Of a DNA stretch of 50,067 nucleotides, positions 1 to 8,459 are shown piece after piece; positions within the stretch are counted from its first letter, which is position 1; every line of letters starts with the position of its first letter. The DNA is from MAG-120531 sp029242825. Its GTDB lineage: Bacteria; Bacteroidota; Bacteroidia; Flavobacteriales; Flavobacteriaceae. The position numbers and the translations under genes are program-made. The stretch covers positions 1 through 50,067 of the forward strand of contig JAQWTF010000018.1 of assembly GCA_029242825.1 (NCBI GenBank). Direction: 5' to 3'. The notes beneath the pieces were generated by a model that saw only the letters and a list, made by a program, of their open reading frames with translations, made no database searches and was not told where the DNA came from.

Positions 1-1217
1 ACGGCCACCTTATAATATTGGGTAAGCGGTAAGTTTTTGTGGTATTTCCAAGTATCTGCCAGGTCAAAACTCTCATAGATTCCAGCATCTGTTCCCAACA
101 TAATATAGTTAGGATCATCTTTTTTAAAGACAATAGCATGGTTGTCTGAGTGTTTGTCAGATTCTTTTAAAGTGGCAAAATTAGCCCCGCCATCTTCTGA
201 AGTCAGTACCCTTACATTCATGAGGTATAAACGGTCAAATTTGTGCGGACTAGCATATAATTCTTGGTAGTAGTGGGGTCCGGTTCCACCAGAAACAGTA
301 TTGGACATTTTTTTCCAAGAACTTCCACGGTCTTCAGATCTAAAAACGCCCCCAGTGGTTCTGTCTAATTCTATAGCCGCATAGACCACATCTGGTTTTT
401 GTGGGGAAATGGCCAAGCCTATTTTACCGAGGTTTGAACTTGGAATGCCAGAGGTGAGTTTGGTCCAGGTGTCTCCCCCGTCCGTAGAGCGGTGAATACC
501 AGATCCAGGCCCACCACCCATATAGGCGGCTACTGTTCTGTGTCTGTCCCAAGTGGCAGCGTATAAAACATCTGCATTTCTCGGATCCATTAATAGGTCT
601 GTGGCACCGGTCCACATATTGTCTCCGAGTACTTTCTTCCAGTTTTTTCCACCGTCCGTTGTTTTGTATACCCCACGGTCTCCACCAGAACTCCATAAAG
701 GTCCCTGAGCGGCTACCCAAACTACTTCAGCATTGTTTGGATGTACTATAATTTTAGAGATGTGCTCTGAGTTTGGAAGCCCCATGTTTTTCCATGACTT
801 TCCTCCGTCTTTACTTCTGTACACACCGTCTCCAAAGGCAATATGGCGCCCTCCTACATTTTCTCCACTTCCCACCCAAACCGTACTGGGGTTGTTTGGA
901 TCGATGGTTACACAGCCGGCAGCAAAGGTCCCTTGTCCTTCAAAAATAGATTGCCAGGTAGTTCCGGCATTTTCTGTTTTCCAAACCCCGGAAGAAGCGG
1001 TGGCTACATACCAAAGGTTGTCGTTTTCAGGATGCATGGCTATATCTGCAATACGTCCAGATAAAAATGCAGGGCCTACGTTTCTAAATTTAAATGCGTC
1101 TAGAGAGACCTTCTCTGAGCCTGTTTCAGTGGTCTTTTTTCTTCTTTGTGCCCATGCATCTTCCACGGATATGAGCAGCATAAAAAAGGCCAAAAAAGAG
1201 ATTAAAATTTTTTTCAT
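1..1217 (-). CDS. Secreted Asp-box (BNR/VPS10-like) repeat protein, N-terminal part
   Basis: This is an open reading frame running off the left edge; about 405 residues are visible, starting at the ATG ending at 1217. Residues 1-23 form a signal peptide (MKKILISFLAFFMLLIS, then an AWA-Q junction). Repeated Asp-box motifs follow, among them SKDGGKSWKN, TTDGGKNWKK, STDGGDTWTK and SEDRGSSWKK. They alternate with beta-propeller-like strands such as VWVGSGENVGGRH. Such repeats occur in sialidases, sortilin/VPS10 proteins and large uncharacterised Bacteroidota exoproteins of around 1000 residues; the last group is the likeliest match. Function is unknown, probably outside the cytoplasm. The whole antisense strand also happens to be open but is not coding. 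Confidence 0.85.
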   Translation of the reverse strand, partial: MKKILISFLAFFMLLISVEDAWAQRRKKTTETGSEKVSLDAFKFRNVGPAFLSGRIADIAMHPENDNLWYVATASSGVWKTENAGTTWQSIFEGQGTFAAGCVTIDPNNPSTVWVGSGENVGGRHIAFGDGVYRSKDGGKSWKNMGLPNSEHISKIIVHPNNAEVVWVAAQGPLWSSGGDRGVYKTTDGGKNWKKVLGDNMWTGATDLLMDPRNADVLYAATWDRHRTVAAYMGGGPGSGIHRSTDGGDTWTKLTSGIPSSNLGKIGLAISPQKPDVVYAAIELDRTTGGVFRSEDRGSSWKKMSNTVSGGTGPHYYQELYASPHKFDRLYLMNVRVLTSEDGGANFATLKESDKHSDNHAIVFKKDDPNYIMLGTDAGIYESFDLADTWKYHKNLPLTQYYKVA

Positions 1218-1264
1218 GAGTTGGTTTTTTTTGGTTTTCCCGACTAGGGGAGTTGTTAAGTACC

Positions 1265-1272
1265 TAAAGATA
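1265..1272 (-). promoter_or_regulatory. Possible -7 box for the Asp-box repeat gene
   Basis: Read on the minus strand this is TATCTTTA, one base from the Bacteroidota -7 consensus TAnnTTTG, 48 bases upstream of the start codon. No TTTG sits at the usual 19-base spacing; the nearest CAAA on the plus strand gives about 15. This is a weak call. Confidence 0.25.
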
Positions 1273-1395
1273 ATGAATTAGTGCAAGCAAAAAAACATCG
1301 GCCAAAGGCCATTTAATTAGGACTATTGACACAAAAAGACAAAAAGCTGGATTATACGGTATCTTTAAATCAAAGGCGGTAAAGCGTTAAAAAAT

Positions 1396-2112
1396 ATGAA
1401 TATGCTACAATCAAATTTGAGTAAAAACTTAAGGGAACACGGATACGACCTGCTTGGTGGGCCAATTAGAAGTTATAAATTATTGCAGTTGTGGCTGAAG
1501 GTTCCCGCCAACCCTATTGAGTTGTATTACGCCCATATAAATCATGCATTTGAATCTAAAAAGTCTCTTGAAGTGTCTGAGAACAGCGCATTAAAAGTGT
1601 CTTCTAGGTATAAAAACGAATATATGTTTAATATGGGAATGTCTTTGTTGGAACCACTTTTAAGTGCTTTTGGTCTTGGAAACATCTCTTTGGAAACCTT
1701 GATTACCTCTGGAAAGTCTATAAGCATTTCTTATGAAGGATCAGAGTCTGAGGAATTGGTGATGGGAAGTTTGGAAAACTATTTGCATCAGGCAGATTAT
1801 TTACATCCCAATCCAAGCCTGTTCTCTCACGCAAACAAGGATCAAATTTTACTAATTTCTGGGGTTTTATGGGCTAAGAATCTAGTGATTACCATAGAGA
1901 CAGATATTGAAATATCTCCTTCACTAATATTAAAGTTAGATAAAAAGACAGATGGGAAACTCAATACTTTTAAGAAGAATGACAAGGTGCTAAAGCTTGT
2001 TTCGGAGGGTAAAATGCCTTTTCCTATTGCGGTAAAAGCAAACAGATTACATTTTGACAAAGGCCATTTTAAAGGCACTAATTTAGTGACCGATAGCCGC
2101 TCTTTATTTTAG
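1396..2112 (+). CDS. Gasdermin-like protein (putative bacterial gasdermin)
   Basis: A 238-residue protein with no signal peptide and no classical membrane span, so it should be cytosolic. The order of motifs follows bacterial gasdermins as I recall them. There is an N-terminal LREHGYDLL (12-20), then a hydrophobic helix with small residues, MGMSLLEPLLSAFGLG (80-95). A beta strand GKSISISYEG (106-115) comes next, followed by SLENYLHQAD (125-134) and a second strand pair around ILLISGVLWAKNLVITIE (151-168). The C-terminal segment is GKMPFPIAVKANRLHFDKGHF (205-225), with a 13-residue tail like the autoinhibitory peptide. Known family members oligomerise into membrane pores after a protease removes that tail, killing infected cells. 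Unlike many characterised members it lacks an N-terminal cysteine for acylation; an in-frame stop about 10 codons upstream excludes a much longer start. No caspase-like or trypsin-like gene is adjacent. The alternative is an unrelated uncharacterised family; the assignment rests on pattern recall, not a search. Confidence 0.6.
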   Translation: MNMLQSNLSKNLREHGYDLLGGPIRSYKLLQLWLKVPANPIELYYAHINHAFESKKSLEVSENSALKVSSRYKNEYMFNMGMSLLEPLLSAFGLGNISLETLITSGKSISISYEGSESEELVMGSLENYLHQADYLHPNPSLFSHANKDQILLISGVLWAKNLVITIETDIEISPSLILKLDKKTDGKLNTFKKNDKVLKLVSEGKMPFPIAVKANRLHFDKGHFKGTNLVTDSRSLF

Positions 2113-2204
2113 GATTTTTATCTATAGCGTTTCCTAACAGAGGAAAGGGTGCTAAGCAAAATTTCTTTGGTATCTTTAAAGGGTATAACTTAAAACCTTT
2201 TCTT

Positions 2205-4718
2205 ATGCTATTGAGATTATTTACCCTGCTGTTGTGTTGCAGTAGCTTTGCTTTTGGCCAAGACTATTTTTATCAAAAATATGCCCCTTTTAATCAGGAG
2301 GTGGCTTCTCCAGCGTCTTTTCTAGGATACGACATTGGCAGCCAACACAGCCGTCATGATTTAATTGTGGGGTATTTAGAACAATTGGCAGTGGAATCTG
2401 ACCGCGCTCAAATCATGCCCTACGGAAAAACACACGAAGGGAGAAAGCTCGCTTTTTTAGTGGTGAGTAGCCCTGAAAACCTCGCTAGATTGTCCGAAAT
2501 TAAAGCAGCGCATATAGCCGCTATAAAAAGTGGGGAAGCGCCAAAAGGCAAAGCACTTCCGTTGATTATAAACCTAGCATATAATGTACACGGTAACGAA
2601 CCGTCCAGTTCAGAGGCGGCCCTTTTGGCGGCCTATACTTTTGTGGCGTCTAAAAATCCTGAGATAGAGAAATACTTAGAAAACGCTGTTATTTTTATAG
2701 ACCCAACAATTAATCCAGACGGTAGAGATAGGCACACCCAGTGGGCCAATACCTATAAAGGGAGTCCTTTGGTGGCAGACCCTCAAGATGCAGAGCACAA
2801 TGAATATTGGCCTGGGGGTAGAACCAATCATTACTGGTTTGACCTTAACCGAGACTGGTTGTTAACCGTAAATCCTGAAAGCCAAGGGAAGGTGGCCTGG
2901 TCGCATGAGTGGTACCCCAATGTGGTCACTGATTTTCACGAAATGGGCAGCCAGAGCACTTACTTTTTTGAGCCTATGAAACCCAACGCTTCTTGGGACC
3001 CCATTATGCCCAAAGAAAACTACACCACCTTAAATGATCTTTTTGGAAGTTATTTTTCAAAAGCCTTAGACAGCATAGGGTCATTGTACTTTACCAAAGA
3101 AGCTTTTGACGGCACTTATCCAGGATACGGCTCTTCTTACCCAGACCTTCAAGGGGCTTTGGCCTTGCTGTTTGAACAAGCCAGTTCAAGGGGTTTAAAA
3201 CAAACTACAGCTTTTGGAGAAATTACCTTTCCTTTTACGATAAGAAACCAATACGTTTCTAGTATTACTACGGTGAAAGCAGCAGTAGAAAATGCTGCTA
3301 TGCTTCAGGCGTATCAGCGGGATTTTTTTAAGAGTGCTTTTTCAAATGCAGCCGCCAGTAAAATTAAAGGCTACTCTTTTAAAGAAACGGATCAAAACCT
3401 AGCCAAGGCATTTATTGGAAAACTGAACACCCACAAGGTCTCTGTGTACGAGACCGAAAAAGACCAATATGTAGTGCCTACCGCTCAGGCGCAGTACCGA
3501 ATGGTTCAGAGTTTCTTTGAGACCTATAATAAATACAGGGATTCTGTTTATTATGACGCAAGCGCTTGGTCTGTGGCTAATTTTTTTAATATTTCTTATA
3601 AGCCCCTCACCAAACTTCCAAAGTTGGGCAGCCCTTTAAAGGCAGCAGAAGTAGTAAAAGTACCTGCTTTTGTCCCTTCAGACTATGCCTATGCCATTGA
3701 CGCCAGAGATTACAATGTGCCTGCAGCCATAGCGCATTTGCAAAAAAATGGCGTAGTGCTTTCCGCGGCCTTTAAGCCTTTTAAAGTGTCTACTTCAGAC
3801 GGTGCAAAGTCTTTTTCATACGGATCCCTGATGGTTCCTGTGGCGCTACAAAAAATATCTAAGGATAGTTTAGCTAGCCTTATGGCAGATTTACCTAATA
3901 AATTAGGGGTTTCAGTGTCTGCTGTGTTATCTGGTTTAAGCCTTTCAGGGGTAGATTTAGGAAGTAGGAATGTACGCCCACTACAAGCACCTAAGGCTGC
4001 TATGATTATTGGGAATGGCACTTCTTCTTATGAAGCAGGAGAGATTTGGCATTTGTTGGACACTCGCGTGGGTATGCCTATTAGTAAATTACCTATCAGA
4101 AATGTAGACCGTGTTTCACTAGATGCCTACAATACTTTAGTCATGGTCTCGGGCCGGTATGCATTGTCTGAGCGGTTTACAAAAAAACTATCTGATTGGG
4201 TGTCTAAAGGAAACACTTTAATCACTATTGGAAGCGGTTCTACGTGGGCGGTGAACGCTAAATTTGTAAAAGAAAAACTGGTTAAGGTCCCCTCAGACTC
4301 TACTGAAATAGTTCAGAGAAAACCCTATGTAGACGCTGGAGAAAATATAGGGAGAGAAGCCTTAGGTGGGGTATTTTTAAAGGGTGAGATAGATTTGACC
4401 CACCCGCTTGGATTTGGTTACGATCAGTCTAGAATAGCCTTGTATAAAAACAATGAGGTTTGGCTGTCTCCCTCGAAAAGCGCCTATGGTACCGTAATAG
4501 ATTATGCAGACAACCCACATTTAGACGGCTATATTTCACCAAAAAACAGCCGTGATTTTTTACCTAAAAGCGCCTCACTCATTGTGAGCCCTAAAGGCAA
4601 TGGTCGTGTAATTATGTTTGCAGACAACCCAAATTTCAGAGGGGTGAATTACGGAATGAATAGGCTTTTCTTAAATGCTATATTTTTAGGAAACCATATA
4701 AAGGTACCTGCTGAATAA
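2205..4718 (+). CDS. Secreted M14 family zinc metallocarboxypeptidase
   Basis: An 837-residue protein with a signal peptide (about residues 1-18, cleavage after FAFG). The peptidase M14 domain occupies about residues 40-380. The zinc site is H129-x-x-E132 in VHGNEP plus H245 in DFHEMGSQSTYF. NPDGRDR lies near 170-176 and the probable catalytic glutamate is E324 in LLFEQASSRG. The rest is an extracellular extension including a glutamine-amidotransferase-like or Rossmann-like stretch (AAMIIGNGTSSYEAGEIWHLL, about 596 on). This architecture is common in Flavobacteriaceae and probably digests peptides in the periplasm or outside the cell. It begins 92 bases after the gasdermin-like gene on the same strand, but its export argues against acting on that protein. 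Confidence 0.9.
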   Translation: MLLRLFTLLLCCSSFAFGQDYFYQKYAPFNQEVASPASFLGYDIGSQHSRHDLIVGYLEQLAVESDRAQIMPYGKTHEGRKLAFLVVSSPENLARLSEIKAAHIAAIKSGEAPKGKALPLIINLAYNVHGNEPSSSEAALLAAYTFVASKNPEIEKYLENAVIFIDPTINPDGRDRHTQWANTYKGSPLVADPQDAEHNEYWPGGRTNHYWFDLNRDWLLTVNPESQGKVAWSHEWYPNVVTDFHEMGSQSTYFFEPMKPNASWDPIMPKENYTTLNDLFGSYFSKALDSIGSLYFTKEAFDGTYPGYGSSYPDLQGALALLFEQASSRGLKQTTAFGEITFPFTIRNQYVSSITTVKAAVENAAMLQAYQRDFFKSAFSNAAASKIKGYSFKETDQNLAKAFIGKLNTHKVSVYETEKDQYVVPTAQAQYRMVQSFFETYNKYRDSVYYDASAWSVANFFNISYKPLTKLPKLGSPLKAAEVVKVPAFVPSDYAYAIDARDYNVPAAIAHLQKNGVVLSAAFKPFKVSTSDGAKSFSYGSLMVPVALQKISKDSLASLMADLPNKLGVSVSAVLSGLSLSGVDLGSRNVRPLQAPKAAMIIGNGTSSYEAGEIWHLLDTRVGMPISKLPIRNVDRVSLDAYNTLVMVSGRYALSERFTKKLSDWVSKGNTLITIGSGSTWAVNAKFVKEKLVKVPSDSTEIVQRKPYVDAGENIGREALGGVFLKGEIDLTHPLGFGYDQSRIALYKNNEVWLSPSKSAYGTVIDYADNPHLDGYISPKNSRDFLPKSASLIVSPKGNGRVIMFADNPNFRGVNYGMNRLFLNAIFLGNHIKVPAE

Positions 4719-4751
4719 AGAGGAGCCTTTCATTAGCGCCCTTTCCTTTTT

Positions 4752-4790
4752 ATAAAAAAACCCCCAGCCGTAGGCTGGGGGTTTTTGTTT
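4752..4790. terminator. Bidirectional rho-independent terminator
   Basis: A 9-bp perfect stem (CCCCCAGCC at 4761-4769 and GGCTGGGGG at 4773-4781) with a GTA loop is flanked by an A run on the left and a T run on the right. It sits between the convergent M14 peptidase and Gfo/Idh/MocA genes and can end transcripts from both sides. Confidence 0.9.
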
Positions 4791-6223
4791 TATAGACCTG
4801 GGATACTCCAGCCTTCTCTGTAGGGCTTTGTAACAAATTGGTTGGCGTCTTCGAAATTGGTGATACGCATATTTTCTCCATCCCAACGCAATTTTTTCCT
4901 TCCGTAGAATTCCATATTACCGGCTTCATTTTCTTTTCTGAGCATATGGCTTCTGATGGCTATATTACCCATTAGTACCGTCTCTGTGAACGGCCCTGCA
5001 TAGTCAAAAGAAGACGTAAGCGCTTTGTGTTTGTCAGAATTAAAACCAGCCTTGCAGGCCTCTGTCCAAGCGGCGTTATGAAGGGCGTCTAAGTTGCCTT
5101 GTACACTGGTGTCAAAGGGCTGAGGTTCCATGCCTTTTTTGAATAAAATAGGGTTGTTTCCGTAGTCGGTACAGGTAATAATACCTTCGGAACCCATCAT
5201 CATTACCCCACTGCTAGAAGCGGAGTAGTAATCGCTAATTTCATCTGGAATAGCTGGTGTAATGCCTCCGTCTGTCCATTCTAATTCAACTCCTGATTGT
5301 CCTGCAATTTTACTAGGAAAGTCTATGGTTACTTTAGAAGCTACTGGGCACCCATCTGGGACGTAGTCTGGAGTCCACATTCTAGAGTAAATATTGGCTA
5401 CACTACATTGCACTCCTGTAGGGTATCCTAGATTTAACACTTTATAAGGAACATCTAGTAAATGACAACCCATGTCTCCAAGGGCTCCAGTTCCGTACTC
5501 CCAAAACCCCCTCCAATCAAATGGGTGTAATCCTGGGGTGTATTCTTTATTAGATGCTGGGCCAAGCCATAGATCCCAATCCAAGCCCTGTGGTTTTTTA
5601 GAAGGGTTTGCCTCAGGCGCTCCTTTACCTTGGGGCCATACAGGTCTGTTGGTCCAAATAAATACTTTTTTAACGTCTCCTATGGCATTTCCGTCTATCC
5701 ATTCTTTGATTTTAACCACCCCCAAAGAAGAGCCTCCTTGGTTTCCCATTTGAGTAACCACCTGTTGTTTTCTCGCTAAATGAGTCAAGTGCCTAGCTTC
5801 TGCTATGGTATGGGTCAGTGGTTTTTGAACATATACATGTAAATTACGCATCATGGCCTCATGGGCAATGATTGCGTGGGTATGATCTGGCGTTGAAATG
5901 GTTACTGCATCTAGGTCTTTTTGCTGGTCTAGCATTTTTCTAAAATCATGAAAAAAAGCAGCTCCCTCGTGTCTTTCCATAGCGTTTTTTGCCATGGCAG
6001 GATCTACATCACAAAGTGCCGCAACCCTATTTTTACCTCCATTATATGCGTTGTTTATATCAGAGCCGCCTTTTCCACCGGCTCCAATTGCGCCAACGAC
6101 CAGTTGGTCACTTGGGGCTGTAAAACCAGTTCCTCCTATGACGTGCCTGGGCACAATATAAAAACCAGTCCCTATCAAGGCGCTTTTTTTTATAAAATCT
6201 CTTCTGTTGTTCTTTGTTTTCAT
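4790..6223 (-). CDS. Tat-exported Gfo/Idh/MocA family oxidoreductase
   Basis: A 477-residue protein with a twin-arginine signal at the N-terminus (NRRDFIKKSA, residues 6-15, followed by a hydrophobic stretch). It has an NAD(P)-binding Rossmann fold with VGAIGAGGKGG (43-53). The motif normally read as EKP is QKP here (133-135), as seen in other exported members. The C-terminal part has the alpha/beta substrate domain (GDMGCHLLDVPYKVL, DWRGFWEYGTGAL). The family oxidises or epimerises sugars and sugar derivatives, and exported Bacteroidota forms are often tied to glycan breakdown. No glycan-use genes surround it here, so the substrate is unknown. Confidence 0.88.
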   Translation of the reverse strand: MKTKNNRRDFIKKSALIGTGFYIVPRHVIGGTGFTAPSDQLVVGAIGAGGKGGSDINNAYNGGKNRVAALCDVDPAMAKNAMERHEGAAFFHDFRKMLDQQKDLDAVTISTPDHTHAIIAHEAMMRNLHVYVQKPLTHTIAEARHLTHLARKQQVVTQMGNQGGSSLGVVKIKEWIDGNAIGDVKKVFIWTNRPVWPQGKGAPEANPSKKPQGLDWDLWLGPASNKEYTPGLHPFDWRGFWEYGTGALGDMGCHLLDVPYKVLNLGYPTGVQCSVANIYSRMWTPDYVPDGCPVASKVTIDFPSKIAGQSGVELEWTDGGITPAIPDEISDYYSASSSGVMMMGSEGIITCTDYGNNPILFKKGMEPQPFDTSVQGNLDALHNAAWTEACKAGFNSDKHKALTSSFDYAGPFTETVLMGNIAIRSHMLRKENEAGNMEFYGRKKLRWDGENMRITNFEDANQFVTKPYREGWSIPGL

Positions 6224-6345
6224 GAATTTGATCAGTATTTGGTGGTTGTTTAAATGACTTCTAATTTATGGCACTATACGTAGTGACAATAATTTTTACA
6301 GCTATTAAATTAATGAAAAAAAGGCTTCCTTGTATTTTTATGCTT

Positions 6346-8406
6346 TTATAATGACAATTCTATTCCCATATAAAGGTGTCTTGTTGGCGCGGCTTCGTAA
6401 AACCTCCCTCCAAAAGCATTAATTCTAATATTGTCAAAATAAAGACTATTCGTCAGGTTATTAATACCAGCAAAAAGCTTGAGGGCGCCATTTTTTAAAG
6501 GCAGTTGTTTTACGCCTGAAAGATTTAATACGCTATATGGAGCGACTTTTACACTGTTGTTATTGTTGGCCATTAAGGCCCCTATATGCTGATACTCTAA
6601 TCGTATTTGCCCTTGGGCCGGAAGTTTAATTTGTATTTGTGAATTAAAATGATGATTTGGAATGCCAGGGATTCTCTTTCCTGACAGCGCAGTAATTTCT
6701 GTGTTTTCTTTAAAGGTGTAGTTTGCAAAGCTTGCTGAATTGCTCCATTCCAGTATATTTCCAATTAATGAGACCATTGCCTCAACACCCCTTCTCTGCG
6801 TTGCGCCACTATTTTTAAAAAATTGCCTCTGTGGGAATTCAGGCAACTCATAAGGTAAAATTTCTCCATTTGAATCACTTATAAAACCACTGATCTCCCA
6901 ATTTAATTTGTAGCTATTATTTATAAACTGTTTGCCCCTGTAGGTTAATTCTATATTATTGGATTTCACAGGATCTAGTGTTTCGTTAAAACCCAAGCTT
7001 CCGTCTGGAGCATTACTCAATTCACTTAGGGTAGGAGTTTCGAAACTTTGCGCATAGGAGAAGCTTATGTATTGATTAGCACCTATTTTTCTGCCTAACG
7101 CGGCCGATGGGCTTAAGGCGGTAAAATTTCTTTTTTGGTTTGTGTCCATTTTTATATGGATGAGGTCTGTCCTTAAAGCAGCACTAAGCACCCATTTTTG
7201 AATTGGAATTTTACCAGTGATAAATCCATGACTGTTAGAAAAAACTTCATTTTGTTGCGCGACCAATGCACCAACAACACCTTTTTCATTTTGAAATCTA
7301 CTTCTAAGGTCGCTTTGCAAGGCATGGCCTATTCCCACAACCAACTGCTGCTTGTTTTCTCCTTTAAAAATGGCTTTTGAGCCAAGCCCGTAATAATTTC
7401 TTTTAAATGCAGAGACTCCACCATTTAAAAAAGGCAATAGCCCTTGAAAGTCCCTTTGGGCAAAAAAGGCATAGGAGTTCATTTCAAAGGCACTTTTTAA
7501 AGTGCTAAAACCCTTCTTGTTAGGAGTGTATTGGTGGCTTAAACCAAATTTTAAATGATTTATTTTTTCTGTTGTTTGGTAAACAACATTAGCCTCTCTT
7601 GCCATTCTTCTTTCGTTTGTGACTTGGTCTAGACTTAAACTGCCAGGGTCATTTGCATAGGGACTGTCGGTATAATTGAACTGTCCTTTTAGGGAGTGAT
7701 TTTTGGCCAATTGATAGGTAAATGTTCCATTTAGTTGGCTTTGTTTAAACCCACTTAAGGCCCTATATCCCTCTGATATGCTATGGTTAAAATGCCAAAG
7801 AGATTTAAATTTATTTTCACCTAAAGCGAATGTTAGCTGAGAAGTAGCCAATCCAAACGCCCCGCCCATGGCTCGGAATTTTAAGGTGTTTGTCCCCAAG
7901 TCTTCCTGGGTGCTCATTAAAATGACTCCACCAGCGGCATTGCCATAGAGCGCACTACTAGGCCCCCTGAGTACTTCAATGTTAGATAAAATACTAATCG
8001 GTATGTTATCTATTTGTCCTTGACCATCTGGGGTGGTTTCTGGTATGCCATCTATATTGAGGTAAACACCTCTAATACCAAAAGCTGCCCTTGCGCCAAA
8101 ACCTCTAATAGAGATTCGCAAGTCTTGGTTGTAGTTATATTGGTTTTGGGCAAATAAACCGGGCACCTGACCCAGATATTCTTTTAGTGATAGTTGGGGA
8201 GAGGTTTCATGAATTTTTTTAGCATTCACAAAGCTAGAAGCTGTAGGAGCGTCTAATAAATTTGTTGTAATTAATGAGGCAGTTAGCACCACTTCGTTTA
8301 AAGCAGTTGTATCTATGACTTTTTCGCTGCGGTCTTGGCTGTAGGTAATATTAGAGACTGAAAAAGCAAAAAATAAAGCGAATGCTAAGCGTAATTTAGA
8401 AACCAT
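6346..8406 (-). CDS. TonB-dependent outer-membrane receptor (FecA-like)
   Basis: A 686-residue protein with an N-terminal signal peptide (about 1-23). The plug domain follows at about residues 50-165, with SIRGFGARAAFGIRGVY, DGIPETTPDGQ and VLRGPSSALYGNAAGG, then a long beta barrel ending in an aromatic C-terminal strand (LYMGIELSL). It lacks the N-terminal carboxypeptidase-like regulatory domain of SusC-type receptors. The plug resembles ferric-citrate or siderophore receptors more than glycan importers, so iron-complex uptake is the best inference. The gap to the upstream kelch-like gene is 53 bases and they may share a transcript. No TonB, periplasmic binding protein or permease lies in the window. 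Confidence 0.88.
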   Translation of the reverse strand: MVSKLRLAFALFFAFSVSNITYSQDRSEKVIDTTALNEVVLTASLITTNLLDAPTASSFVNAKKIHETSPQLSLKEYLGQVPGLFAQNQYNYNQDLRISIRGFGARAAFGIRGVYLNIDGIPETTPDGQGQIDNIPISILSNIEVLRGPSSALYGNAAGGVILMSTQEDLGTNTLKFRAMGGAFGLATSQLTFALGENKFKSLWHFNHSISEGYRALSGFKQSQLNGTFTYQLAKNHSLKGQFNYTDSPYANDPGSLSLDQVTNERRMAREANVVYQTTEKINHLKFGLSHQYTPNKKGFSTLKSAFEMNSYAFFAQRDFQGLLPFLNGGVSAFKRNYYGLGSKAIFKGENKQQLVVGIGHALQSDLRSRFQNEKGVVGALVAQQNEVFSNSHGFITGKIPIQKWVLSAALRTDLIHIKMDTNQKRNFTALSPSAALGRKIGANQYISFSYAQSFETPTLSELSNAPDGSLGFNETLDPVKSNNIELTYRGKQFINNSYKLNWEISGFISDSNGEILPYELPEFPQRQFFKNSGATQRRGVEAMVSLIGNILEWSNSASFANYTFKENTEITALSGKRIPGIPNHHFNSQIQIKLPAQGQIRLEYQHIGALMANNNNSVKVAPYSVLNLSGVKQLPLKNGALKLFAGINNLTNSLYFDNIRINAFGGRFYEAAPTRHLYMGIELSL

Positions 8407-8459
8407 TAATAGTAGTAATTATCTTTGCTACTAAGGTATTGATAATTATTTGAGACTTT

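Noticed and set aside
733..1281. Open reading frame on the plus strand opposite the Asp-box repeat gene
   Set aside because: It is antisense to a gene with a signal peptide and clear Asp-box motifs; its translation has no domain-like pattern.
8420..8427. Perfect TATCTTTG -7 box on the plus strand between the receptor and kelch-like genes
   Set aside because: No plus-strand gene follows and there is no -33 element; both neighbours are transcribed from the minus strand.
8436..8452. Fur-box-like sequence (TGATAATTATTTGAG) upstream of the TonB-dependent receptor
   Set aside because: Only the left half fits the 7-1-7 consensus; in AT-rich DNA this is expected by chance.
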